Shown here one piece after another: positions 1-10,945 of a DNA stretch of 64,000 nt. The stretch is from Coprinopsis marcescibilis (Eukaryota; Basidiomycota; Agaricomycetes; Agaricales; Psathyrellaceae): contig ML210168.1 of the NCBI GenBank assembly GCA_004369085.1, positions 186,596-250,595 of the forward strand, given 5' to 3'. A program made the position numbers and the translations under genes. Below the pieces are notes generated by a model. It saw nothing but the letters and a program-made list of their open reading frames with translations. It ran no database searches and was not told where the DNA came from. The first letter of the stretch is position 1; each line of letters starts with the position of its first letter.

Positions 1-783
1 TTAATTGACAGCACTCTGAATCTGTGTGCAAACCTAGTGCTCATCGTGGCTGACGCTCACATCGCCCGCCAATTGATGTCACTCATGCGAGAATTGTAGT
101 GACGGCAGGAGATGGTGCGGAGATTCGGTGCACTGAGCCCAGCCACGGTGCAAATCATTTGACATTCCGAACAACCATGTTTCTCCGGCAGCTTATAAAC
201 GGATGAAAATGGTTAAAGGCCCTGATGTTTGATGTCAGCTCCGCACATAGATAGGGAAAACGAGGCAAATACTGGGAAAATGTTGAGCTTTAGAGCGGGA
301 CATGGAAGAACGGTTAAAAACCGAGGAGAAGCAGGAAGCCCTTGGAAACACGCGTCTACTTCCAAATTCATTTGTCAGTCGTGTCGGAGTAGGTGGGGAA
401 GACACACTCACTTTATGCAACAATTGCCTCCTGGGCCTAAAGACCTGTAGGTTATTTTGAGCCCTCTCCACTGAATTAGTAGACACGGTGTCGAAACCTG
501 AGCCTAACACGACAAGAAGAAGAAGATTATTTGAGTACCCCACAAATTAGTATCACAGAAGCTTTTGATCGGCCTCAGGGATGTGTCAACGGGACAATGG
601 CCTGGAGATACCAAGGCGCACAGTACAATTATTTACATACGACCGAGAGAGGCAGTCGTACGAAAGCAGATCAAAGCCTCCACTTCGAAGTTTGAAACCA
701 GTAATAGACAAAAGGGGAAATATCGCAGCTGTCAATTCTGGATAAGGGAGAAGCAAGTGTGTATAGTCTAGCTAACGTAGGCT
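1..783. other. Non-coding flank, no supported gene
   Basis: This stretch lies 3' of the ERB1 homologue. Short open frames exist on both strands (for example about 102 codons on the minus strand near 235-543), but their translations show no family signature or conserved motif and no splice partner that extends them. I see no tRNA, repeat or promoter signal I would defend. Confidence 0.5.
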
Positions 784-3441
784 TTAACTGCACCATACCG
801 CCACAGTCCCATCTGCTGCAGCACTGGCTAGCCAGGGGTGTTTGGGCGACCATCTCAATTGAAGGGTTCCCAGCCCATCGGTAATTTGGTGGCCTCGCAA
901 GATCTTGAGAGGGACAATCAGAGGATCTGTCATGAGATCGTTGTAGACTCTCGCGTGGAAGACCTGGATCGAACCGTCGTCGGATGACGATGCGAAAAGT
1001 GGGTATGTCGGGTGGAACGAGAGCGATCGAATGGCGCGCGAGTGATACCTGTGAACAACGCTATGTCATTGGCGGCTTTACCGTAAATGCATGAAGACCG
1101 ACCTCAAGACTTTGTACGGCTTTTCGCTGAGTTCTAGATCGAACCAGCATAGTTTACGATCGTAGCCTCCGACGATAAGGTGATCCCCCGATGGATGGAC
1201 GTCCATAGACGATATCCATCTGATACCGGGCATCAGGGTTTTAAGGAGTTTTTGTTCAGCGAGGTTGTAAAGCCGGACATATTGCTGGGTCTGCCGAGAA
1301 AGTCAGTGGAAGAACAAGCGTTTCTACGGAGTGCGTGCTTACGGCGACAAAGAAATGTGGTTTCGTCGGATGGAAAAGAACAAGCTGGACAGCGCCCTTG
1401 ATTTTCTTGAACGGCGCTTGTGAATATCTCCGGGTAATCTGATGAATCCACACGCTGTTCTGCGACCCGCCGCTCGCTTTCAAGGCAGTTGTATCGGTAA
1501 TGTGTTCGACGGGGTGGGCGAAACGATTGACTTACAAACACTAGCAACGTAATCCCCACGTTTATGCCAACTCAGCTGGGTTACAACACCAGACGATGGC
1601 GCAAGATGCAGGCTAAGGATAGGCTTTTCTGAAGACCATGCGCTCGTCGAGGGAGTCGTCCACTTGACAGCGGAGGGTGTCCCAGATGCCGGGGGCAGGG
1701 TTGAAGGGGCCAAAAGGGATTGTGTCAACGCCAAAATTGAGGCATCCACGTTCGGTGGGATAACGAAATGGATAGTCTCCTCGCTGCGTAGATGTCACCT
1801 CGGGTTGCAAACATGACAACAACGAAATACTCACATTCCCACAACGAAATAGCTGAGATCCGCTCTTGGGCACCACTCGAGGGCTCCTATCTTGCCCTCG
1901 AACTTCCACCGCTTGATTTCACAGCCAACGTTGACTTCCCACAAACTGACAATGCCATCGTCATCCCCGCTAATGGCCCAGGCCCCATCCGGACTGATAC
2001 TCACGCACCTAACCCGACCCTTAGGATGAGTAAATCGGAGGCTGCGATAGTTCGGGAAAGGCCTCAGGCTACTTGGGCTAGGTAATTTCGGGATTAGAGA
2101 GCTGGGGTCGATATTAAGTTTGACTCTCTGGATTCTTGGCGCCAAATATAGATCGAGTTGGCGGCTGAATCTTTCCTTGATAAAGTTATCATACGCTGGT
2201 ACAAGACGAAGCGCCGAGTATTTCTGCGGGACGAAATCGCGTTCTCTGTCTTCAGCGTCTAGTTTTTCGCGTTCGGCTTTCTCTTCTTCTGTCATGAGGT
2301 ATTCTCCAGGAGGATTATATGATTCCGCGTTGGTTGGTAAAGCTCGTTTCGGGGCAGGAAGAGGAGGGGGTTGTACTGAAGAAGGCTCTGAGGACCATAT
2401 CGAGTAAAACTCTTGCGTCTTGGACGATGTTTTTGGCTTGTTGGGAACGATGCGACCTTGGCGGATTGCTCGGACAATTTTCATAATCTGCATTGCTGAT
2501 TAGTCGCCAAATTTTGTACCAACGAGCAAACGAACAAGTGCCGACCTTTTGCTTTTCCCATTTACTTCGCACCCATCGCCTTTTGGGTTCCGGGGCAGCA
2601 GACAGTGGCATAATTTCTTCTTTGCCCTTGCCCGTGAACCATTCCACCATCGGTTCATATGGGTCGTATTGAGCATCTGGATTTTCTCCAGCATATAGTC
2701 GCTGGATGATATCAAGTTCTTCAGCAGTCAATGGCTTCTCCATCTGTTGCTTTTTGTCGAACGCAGTTGTCCTAAGTTCAAAGTTAAGTAGACCGTAGTC
2801 AATCCGGTGGTCACTTGACATACCATGAATCTGGGTTGTCCACTGTTGCCAAGAACTTGTCCAGTTCGTCTCCATGAGCAGGTCGAAGTACTTGTTTCCC
2901 ATTCATATCGTAGCCAATGTGCGGCATATCATCGTACCAATGCATTGGTACATCTCCTACTCGGTTAGGGGCCTGCCTAGAAGCATCAGCATTGCGGGGT
3001 TGAGCGACAGTTGAAAGGACATACATCCTCTGTAGACGAATCCGAGTCGTAGTCGGGCTCAATCTCGGGGTAGACGCGTTTTGGTTGTCCAGTTATTTTT
3101 GAGATGATTGTTTTGGGTTTTGGGAATATATGGTGTTCTGAGTCGTCTGTGAGAAGCTCATCTTCGTCGTCCTCACTTTCATTCTCGTCTTCCTCATCCT
3201 CCTCATCTTCTTCGTCCGCTTCTTCAGCTTCAACCTCGTCGTCGTCGCTGTCGCTATTGGCGTCAATCTCTGGGAACTCGTCAACTGCTTCTCCGTCGGA
3301 CAAGTCGTCGTCGCCGTCGCCGCAGGCTTCGTCGTCCGTTAACATTTCCAGGGCAGTAGCTGAGTGCAAGGTCTGTTCTTCAGCGACATCCTCGTCATGT
3401 TTCCGTTTGCTGGATGTTTTTTTGGCTTTGACGGAAGCCAT
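784..3441 (-). CDS. ERB1: Ribosome biogenesis protein ERB1/BOP1
   Basis: WD40 protein of the PeBoW (Nop7-Erb1-Ytm1) complex, which acts in the nucleolus in 27S pre-rRNA processing and 60S subunit assembly. The N-terminus (about residues 35-110) is very acidic and Asp/Glu/Ser-rich. It is followed by the family signature [19 protein letters not shown] and then the BOP1NT region, including [20 protein letters not shown]. The WD40 propeller starts with [17 protein letters not shown], and the last repeat, [13 protein letters not shown] to [14 protein letters not shown], runs to the stop at 784. At least five exons are joined: the first intron ends ...ggcag before GCC CCT AAC, and others lie near 2490-2550 and 2760-2830. 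The start is the ATG at 3439-3441. Apparent length is near 800 residues, normal for fungal Erb1. Its 5' end faces ARP4, sharing a short divergent promoter. Confidence 0.93.
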
Positions 3442-3694
3442 TGAAGGTTCGAGGGCGCGAATAGAGATATAGCAGAGCTAGAAATTAAGGATTTCAAGAC
3501 TTTGCACCAGCCTGCGTTTGCCAATTGAGCGCGACTTCAAAAAACTTGGAATCAAGGTTCGGACAGCGGCCCGGTGAAGGCGATGCCGTTGTCTTCAAGC
3601 AGAGACAAACACGGCTGCACGTCGAATGCGCGGCCAGTGATCGCTTCTGGACGCGTTCACCAGCCTTAAACATATTCCAGATTTGTCAAAAGCC

Positions 3695-5628
3695 ATGGTA
3701 AACTATGGAGGAGGTACGGTATGTTCTATTCGATACCAACTGGCCCGAAATAACGCGTTTTGCAGACGAGGTTTCCGCACTGGTGATTGATATTGGCGCC
3801 TCATCCCTGCGTGCTGGTTATGCCGGGGATGATACACCAAAATCCATCATTCCTACAACGTACGGGTACATTCCGACTGCGCCAGATTCTGATGCCCCTA
3901 TGGGTGACGGAGCGACAACAGAGGAAGCCAGTTCATCCAACAACACAGTCGGAGGTCGCAAATACGCTCAAATATTTCTAGGACAGAATGGCCCTTCAAT
4001 GTGGCGCCCAGGGATGGAGATAGGGAACCCTTTGGTTGATGGACTCAGTGAGTGATCATGTCGCGTATTCATCTACATCCAGTAACAATACAGAAAGTTC
4101 AGGACTTCAACCCTATTTCACCACTCATCAAGAATGCACTTGAAGACATCATGCGCGTCAATCCATCCGAACACCCAGTGCTAGTCACCGAACCAACTTG
4201 GAACACACCTGCCAACAGAGAAAGAATGGCGGAGATCATGTTCGAAGAATTTAACGTTCCAGCTTTCTACATCGCAAACACTGGTGTACTTAATGCGTTC
4301 GTTTACCTCCCATTTTGTTGGCCACGCGTTGACGCGAATATGTCTTTTAGGTTCGCTTCTGGGAAAGGTTCTGCACTAGTAATCGACATCGGGCAGTCAA
4401 TGGCTAGCGTAACCCCCGTTGTGGATGGCTTCGTGCTTCGCAAAGGTCGGCCACGCATATCTCACTCCAAACGCACGTTTGACATTTATTTGACGCAGGA
4501 CTTGCATACACTCCACTTCCCCGTTTCATCCATGCGATTTCCAGAAATCTTCTCGTCAACCCTACTGCCAATCGACCCGGCATCGAACTTTGGCCGCACC
4601 AGCTTATTGCCACCAAGACGGTGAGTGCTTCCATGTCTCCCAAATTGTCAATCTGTTGCTGACGCTGATGGCAATGTAGCCAGTGGACATTGGCCAACAG
4701 CCGATCTTTACTGTTCGGCAGGACCGTATAGCCCAAACCACTCAAAGCTGGCGTCTATGGGCGGAGTCAAAAGAAGTTGACGAATGGATCCAGACAGTCG
4801 CCGCTGTGTCAGATCAAGGTTGGAACGACCAGTACGTTCTCTTCGTTTCTGCCTTGCCCCTCTAATTGGCTCACCATTTACCAATTAACACCTTAAAATA
4901 GATTAATGGCAAGAACGATGCCGAAGCAGTACGAGTTCCCATCTGGCTATGCAAGCAACTTTGGCGCCGAACGTTATCAAGTTGGAGAGCATCTGTTCTT
5001 GGTATGTCTTCCATTTTTCGAGATGCAGTTTCTTCTTCTATCTCGTCTATTGACTCCGTTATTTTGCAGACTAATAACACTAACCCCAACCAACCTAAAA
5101 CTATTCCTGCCCTTGTGACCGAATCGCTTCGGGCATGCGATCCAGAGCTTAGACAAGTGCTCATGGGCAATATCGTTCTGACAGGTGGAGGTAGCCTCTT
5201 CCACGGCCTCGCGGAACGTTTGAATGCCGAAATGCTGAGAACCTTCCCCCATGTACGTTTCCATGTCGTTGTATTTCTTATCTCTTCTTCCCTCTTCTGT
5301 TCGTTCATTCATGACTTAACCTCTGTATCTTGCAATGAAACGCTACCACTTCCGTCTTACATTCAACTTTATAATCAAACTAACCTGTACTTCTATAGAC
5401 CAAGATCCATGCTCCAGGTAATCCCATCGAACGGCGTTACGGAGGTTGGTTGGGAGGGAGCATCCTTGCAAGTCTAGGAACTTTCCACCAACTCTGGATC
5501 AGCAAGGAAGAGTGGGAGGCAAGTCTTGGCGCAATCCCCCTCCCCCTTAATTGTTATAGTAACCGTCCTCTACCTTACCCCTTTCACAGGAACACGGCAA
5601 GGCCATCGTCGGGCAACGGTGTAAATGA
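3695..5628 (+). CDS. ARP4: Actin-related protein 4 (Arp4)
   Basis: Nuclear actin-related protein, a shared subunit of the NuA4 acetyltransferase and the INO80/SWR1 remodellers, which binds nucleosomes with nuclear actin. The true start is ATG 3695. Exon 1 is only 19 nt and joins at 3766 to read [17 protein letters not shown], the classic Arp4 N-terminus. Actin-fold signatures follow: [58 protein letters not shown], and near the end [20 protein letters not shown]. The last intron starts with GC rather than GT (gcaagt after EEWE) and ends ttcacag. Splicing it gives the expected tail [12 protein letters not shown] and the stop at 5626-5628. About eight introns are present. The Ser/Thr-rich insertion after the first beta hairpin (about residues 45-75) is typical of Arp4. 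Confidence 0.93.
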
Positions 5629-6671
5629 TCGTCTGCCTGTTGTCCCTCCCCTGCAAATCAACGTCCCATCCCTGCCGCTGCTGTTGCCCTGGTATCGTAA
5701 TCTTGTACATTTTTCTCCATGTATCTATCCAACCTTTCCCACCGCTGCTTTGATTCGCGAATTGTGTATACCTCACCGATGGTCAAACTCTCCGAGGGAC
5801 TCGATACAGGTACAACATACATCATCGTACTATTGGAAGAGCAGCAAGTACCAAAGATGATAGGGTAGTACACATACACACATGCAAAGAGCGGTGTCCT
5901 TTAAGCGAGATTCACCCCCATACACGAAAAGAGAGCCGGTGCCGAAGAACGAAAGGGGGAGATACGGGATGTGGAAATAATTTACAACACAGTGGGAGTA
6001 GGAGCGAAAGAGAGAGCCGCATCCGAAGAAATAGCGCGGTTCCCAGGCGGAGAAAAACAAACCAACCATGTTGCCGACGAGGGCATCTGGTTGTAGAGGG
6101 AGACGACGTGTCCCTGTTCCCTCATCGTCTCCCAAAACCCCCAGGAAAAGAAAAAGTGACACGAGGGCGAAAAAAGGTTTATCACTTCCGGTGCAACGTC
6201 GCTGTATTCGTCATAGCGAGAGGTATGCAACAAAGAAGCAAGCAAAGACTACAATAACTGTAACATAAACTGAACCATTGCGGTCTCGAGGATGGTACTA
6301 CGAAGATTCGATGTAAGACATGAAAAGCAGACCAAAGGTTTTCCGGGAAGAAAAAGAAGGGAAAGGTAAGGACTGCAAGTAGTAATCAGAGGCAGAGAAA
6401 GCTGTTGTGTGAGAAAAGAAAAAAAAAGGACACAAAAGACCCATTTCTTTCAGTTACTATTTATTCAGCCAGGTTCAACGATCGACCATCTTGAAATGAG
6501 AACAGTGTCCAGCAAACCGACCAGAATATATAATCTTGTTCTTTATCGGAGCAGTTTCTGTTAGGCGCGCGAGAGAGATAGAAAGAGAGAGAGAGAGAGT
6601 TGAAAAAGCTGGGAGGGTGTCACGAATTTATGCGTGGTGTTCGAAGCAGATAGGGTGGCGCAGCGAATTGC
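5629..6671. other. 3' flanks of two convergent genes
   Basis: About 1 kb between the ARP4 stop and the stop of the minus-strand Q-rich gene. It contains A-rich runs (near 6415-6430) and the GA-rich repeat listed separately. Minus-strand open frames at about 5830-6245 have no recognisable protein features. Probably 3' UTR and terminator sequence for both genes. Confidence 0.5.
6568..6601. repeat. GA-rich simple repeat
   Basis: Purine-rich microsatellite-like tract of GAGA units with minor interruptions, about 34 bp, in the 3' flank of the minus-strand Q-rich gene. Confidence 0.7.
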
Positions 6672-8199
6672 TCAGTACGCTTCAACGATAATCTCTCGCC
6701 TCTCTCTAGCATCCATCAAGACTCCGAGACCGCCAATAGCCTTCCTCCTGATACGGGTCGCAAAGTTCTTTGGGCCAAGTTCCTCAGTACCCGAAGGCGG
6801 CCCGCGGGGCTGCCTGGTCGGCTGGCTAACCATCCTGTGGTTTACGACGGGGATGCCTGAGTAATGCTGAGTCTGAGTGTCAGTCTGATTGGCAGAAACT
6901 GGGCGACCGATCCCAAGTCCTTCGTACAACTTCTTGGATGCTTCTTCGCGCGGCGAGAGGGGCATGTCGTTGGATGAAGAGGATCGAGGGGTAGTAGGGG
7001 AAGATGACTTGACGGAAGAGCCGGAAGATTGAGTGTCGGCATCAGTCTCTTCATCAGTGGTATCAATGGTCACTGCAGGGACGTGCTGGGCAACCGCGGG
7101 GCTAAAGCGAAGGGGCTGTGGGCGGAATTTCGGTCCTGCGGTAGCGTTGACACTGCCGACGCTGGCACTCGCTGTGAGACCAGGAGGGGGTGATACACGT
7201 TGCGTTTCCCCGGGCGGCGGAGTAATCTTCACGCTGGGGTTGGTGACCGCTCGGTTACCGCTCAAAACGGAATTATTGTTCCCTCCGCGTCTCCAAGAAG
7301 AAGCAGAGTCCGACTTTGAGGGAGCAGGGGTGGGAGGCGCGCCCAAAGAGGTTCCCCCACTGATCACAGTGGTAGATGGGGTCGGTGGCGGGACTTGACT
7401 GTACGCCTCAGTCGGCATGTTGAGGCTGACTGAACGACTGCCGAATCGACCACCGAGGGCGGCGGTCATGGGGACTTGATCTTCCGCTCCCCCAGACACA
7501 CCTAGTTGGCTTCTCAACTGATCAACGTTGGCCCGTCGCATTTGAGCGCTGATGGCAGTGGCCCGGAGGTCGAACGAGTTGGTCATGGGGCCGGCCGTAG
7601 CGGGTGGGTTCATACCAAGGCTAGTACGCCTCTCACGGGCCTGGGCTTGCATTTGCATCTGCTGCTGTTGCTGCTGGCGTTGAGCTTGCGCCATCATCTC
7701 CGCCTGGAACTGCTGAGCCTGCTGGGCTTGAAGGGCCTAAAAGTTTCACTTGTGAGCATGATCTTGAACGCAACGCAAGATCCGATTTGCGTACCTGCTG
7801 GATCCTAAGCATCTCCAACTGCAACATCTGCATCTGCATGGCATTTTGAGAGCCCGCATTTTGGGCCATGCCCGGGACGAAATTGGGAGTGAAGGGGACG
7901 CTGTTGGGGTTCATCATTCTTCCTTGCTGCTGATGGGAGAAGCGGTTGTTTGGACCGTCGACGGCGGCGGTCATGGGGAAGCCTCTGGCGTGCATGTGCT
8001 GCTGTGGCATTTCTGCAATCTGGTCCTCCTCCTCTTCTTCCGGAAAGTAGGCCGGGTTGGAGTAGGATGGAGCGCGGGAAATATTGAATGAACCAGTTAG
8101 AGCGGCGGTGTGGGGGACGTTGTGAGACGAGGAGCGGACACCGCCTGTGCGCAGGCCGGCGAGAAGCGAGGCGCGGTTGTTGCTGTTTTGGACGGACAT
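6672..8199 (-). CDS. Q-rich basidiomycete protein with PMTAA motifs
   Basis: Two exons joined across an intron near 7738-7792 (donor after IQQ, acceptor before ALQAQQ), giving about 485 residues. The function is unknown to me. The N-terminus NNRASLLAGLRTGGVRS and the C-terminus GPKNFATRIRRKAIGGLGVL look conserved and ordered. Most of the rest is Ser/Pro/Gln-rich. A Gln/Met/Ala-rich segment (about residues 125-175) is probably a coiled coil. A short motif recurs: VPHTAALTGSFN, FPMTAAVDGPNN, GPMTNSFDLRA and VPMTAALGGRFG. The chosen start is the ATG at 8197-8199. An ATG 48 nt upstream is in frame but adds a sequence of different character. A regulatory or RNA-binding scaffold is possible, but nothing catalytic is visible. 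Confidence 0.75.
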
Positions 8200-8622
8200 T
8201 GGATTGGAGATGGCGACGAGATAGATGCTGGTGGCAGACGAATACAAGTGAGGGCGTTGATTATCGGGCTGGAAAAGTAATTGAGAAGATGAACAGCTGG
8301 TTTTGGAATTGATTAGGGGAAAGTAATAGAAAAAAGGGAGCAGAACTGACTTTGGGTAGAAATGGGCGGTCTGACTTGGACTCTCTTTGGAATTGGGTCG
8401 AGGTTAGAAGCTGATAAAGCAATTAAAGGACGAGTAAATTGTGCAGAGATGTGTTTTTGTGGTTTACTTGGATGTGAGAAGTGAAGTGAATATATATAAA
8501 AGAGAATAAGAGAATTCAAAGACAAAGAAAGGGCGACCGACCCAAGCCAGATGAGAGCGAGAAGGAGAGAGACAGAGAACAGCCAAGACCGCTGCCGCCA
8601 ACAACTTCCTCCCACAAAACAA
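8200..8622. other. 5' region of the Q-rich gene
   Basis: Spacer between two minus-strand genes. It should hold the promoter and 5' UTR of the Q-rich gene and the 3' UTR of TRAPPC2. A TATA-like run on the minus strand lies at about 8490-8501. No coding signal is visible. Confidence 0.45.
8490..8501 (-). promoter_or_regulatory. TATA-like element of the Q-rich gene
   Basis: The minus strand reads TTTATATATATT about 290 bp before the chosen ATG. It would imply a long 5' UTR, so it is only a candidate. Confidence 0.25.
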
Positions 8623-9310
8623 CTACAAATACTTTCTTGCACTTGCCCTGACTCTCCCATCAAACACAGCACTGCGAATCGGCGTATGCGCTGTCTGGAA
8701 CGGATTCAACGCAGTCTAATTGTCCCTCAATAGCATATTCTCTTTGTTGCAAAACACAATTCACCTTCACATACAGCTCCCACACCTCCATGAAAAAAGA
8801 CCGGATCCCATCGTCGTTCTTTCCGTCGTGCAACAATAGAAATTTCGTGTCTACAAAGAAAATTCAGCACCCAATAATTATCCGCCTCCTTTTTGTTGCT
8901 CACTGCTAGGTGTGATAAACGCCGACACCGTCCATTCGTTGAACTTGTCTACCGCCTTCAAGTACCTTCTCAGCCCGGTCAGCAGACAACAGATACATAA
9001 ATCTGTCTGCTACCCACATGGTGTTCTCTTTCCGCATCACATCTTCTATCGCATCCAAACTCGCATTCGCTATCATCTGGATGACATGACGATCCTGTCC
9101 ACCGCCTCTCACCACCCCATCGTTGTTACGCTGAGGTGCACTTGATGCACCCGAAAGGGCAGTCAGGGTCCCTGCGAAAGCGGAAGTTGACCAGGTGGGC
9201 AGATTTGCTGCAAGAGGCGAGGTGGTGCTCGGGGCTGGTCTGCTGGACTGATGTGTGAGACTATACAAAGGCGTGTCCGAGGGAGAAAGAACAAAAAGAT
9301 GATGCGACAT
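8623..9310 (-). CDS. TRS20: TRAPP subunit 2 (Trs20/Sedlin)
   Basis: Core TRAPP subunit that tethers vesicles at ER-Golgi and autophagy membranes. Four exons, assembled by hand: 9018-9310, 8904-8965, 8765-8850 and 8623-8715, each intron GT-AG and about 49-53 nt. The product starts MSHHLFVLSPSDTPLYSLTH, carries the low-complexity loop seen in basidiomycete homologues (about residues 25-65), then HVIQMIANASLDAIEDVM. The exon joins restore MYLKAVDKFNEWTVSAF, FLLLHDGKNDDGIRSFF, MEVWELYVK and the C-terminal RSAVFDGRVRASARKYL. All match the longin-fold sedlin family over its full length. Only the first exon is obvious as an open frame; read alone it gives a misleading truncated protein. Its ATG is about 120 bp from the rhomboid gene on the opposite strand. 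Confidence 0.93.
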
Positions 9311-9432
9311 GGCTCTAACAGCAACCTGCTAATAAGTTCAGGTTGCCCCTGTCCACCCATACCATCTCTGATCTATTTAAAACAAACCCAAACACTGTAG
9401 CCCATACTCCTGCCGAGTATGTCATCAAATTC

Positions 9433-10580
9433 ATGGCTTTCTCTCTGCTTCAACTAGCCGCTCGACGCGCAATCCCCATACTCAGACATAATGTCCTGCT
9501 ATGTCCATCCAGACCACTGCCAATCGCGTCAGCATCCAGAACTTTCATGTCAGCCTCCCGCTCGCCACCAGCACTGGCCGGCGTGACACGCGCAACACTT
9601 CCGACCACCCCCTCCACAATACTGAACTTGTTGCAGCAGAATAGACCCTTATTCAGGATGTCTTCACCGTCCAGGTCCTTCTCGTCGTCTCCCAAGCAAC
9701 AGCTCCGCTACCATCCACCACCTCGGAGGCCACCCAGTTTCTTCGACAGAATATCCGACAATACAATCATCTACGGTATCCTCGGTCTGAACATCCTCGT
9801 CTTCGGAATGTGGTACATGGCCGACCAAAAACTGGTACAAACGCGTCATCTACACCCTGCCCCAGTTCCACTGACACGTACTCCCAGAGGCTCGAGAGAG
9901 ACCCACAGGCAGTGGTCTGGATGTTCAAAAACTTTACCAGCAGCATCGAGAACCTCAAGCAAGGCAGATTGTCCGTCGCCCCTTATTCCATTCCTGCAGC
10001 TCCCATCTGATCTTTTGCCGCAACCAGTTGGACGCTATTAACATCCTGCTTCTCCCAGAGAGACTTTAGCCATATCATCTTCAACGCGTTCACATTCTAC
10101 TTCACGGCCCCAGCAGTCCTCTACATGCTCGGCGCGCGTAAATTCCTTTGGGTATACATCGGCGGTAAGGCACCCTTCCCGCGACATGAGGCTACAGCTA
10201 ACCTCCCATAAGGGGGACTCGTATCGAGCGCAACAAGCCTCATCTACGCCAACTACATTACCCAGTCCGACCGACCCTCACTCGGTGCAAGTGGTACGTA
10301 CTCCTCAAACTATACGCTGATATGATATGTCAACGCCCTTTCAGGCGCGATCTTCAGCATCGTCACCTTCCTCGCATGCGCAGCCCCAACAATGATTTTC
10401 AGACTCTACGGCATCGTCCCTGTCCCCGCTTGGCTCCTCGTCTCCGGCCTATTCGGCTATGACGCGTACCAAACTGTGAACAAGACTCAAGGAACGGTCG
10501 ACACCGTAGGCCATATCGGCGGAGTTCTCGCTGGAATCGCATTCTTTATCGCCATGCGTGGTCGATTCAGGCCTTACTAA
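9433..10580 (+). CDS. PCP1: Mitochondrial rhomboid protease (Pcp1/Rbd1 type)
   Basis: Intramembrane serine protease of the inner mitochondrial membrane; yeast Pcp1 cleaves Ccp1 and the dynamin Mgm1. The N-terminus from ATG 9433, MAFSLLQLAARRAIPILRHN, is a basic amphipathic presequence, so I prefer it to the in-frame ATG at 9343. A Ser/Arg-rich stretch precedes the first membrane helix IIYGILGLNILVFGMWYM. Joined exons give FSHIIFNAFTFYF, then YIGGGLVSSATSLIYANYIT. The catalytic serine is in LGASGAIF (GxSG) and the catalytic histidine in VGHIGGVLAG. The protein ends MRGRFRPY at 10580. Introns separate the helices, with junctions near 9836, 10050, 10165 and 10297. Basidiomycete PARL-type proteases have this layout. 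Confidence 0.9.
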
Positions 10581-10945
10581 ATGCATCTTCTGGGACTCAC
10601 TTAGAGTTGATGTTTGCCCACCCCCACATACTTATATACTGTACGATATGCCATACCCCCTTGGTAATCCCTCTATTAAACCCCCATTCATCTACCGAGT
10701 CGGTCACTGTGCTCAAACACAATTTAAAAAATGCCGCAAATCTATTGCATTCTTCGCATATTGGTGGAATTGCCTAAGGGTAAGTACAAAATAAAGGGGC
10801 GAAAGAAATCGCTCATAAAACTAACAAATAAGAACCATACTTACTCATAAAGTAGTAACAAACAGTCATCGACTGTGCATAAAGGCAGGGACAAACGAAC
10901 AAAGTGCAAAGGCGAATTGGCCGCAAACATCCGCCGAGGGGTGTT
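10581..10945. other. Convergent 3' flank
   Basis: Tail-to-tail spacer between the rhomboid protease and the CLASP gene. It is A-rich in places and has no coding signal. Poly(A) signals of both genes are expected here but cannot be pinned from sequence alone. Confidence 0.45.

Noticed and set aside
235..543. 102-codon minus-strand ORF at the left edge
   Set aside because: No family signature, no good start context and no adjacent exons.
3104..3472. Serine-rich plus-strand ORF
   Set aside because: It is the antisense of the acidic tract in ERB1; its poly-Ser content is a by-product of GAG/GAC codons.
5830..6245. Overlapping minus-strand ORFs between ARP4 and the Q-rich gene
   Set aside because: Low-complexity, Phe/Leu/Ser-rich translations of purine-rich DNA; most likely 3' UTR sequence.
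9343..9433. Upstream ATG extension of the rhomboid protease
   Set aside because: It would bury the clear mitochondrial presequence that begins at 9433 and lies within the shared promoter with TRAPPC2.
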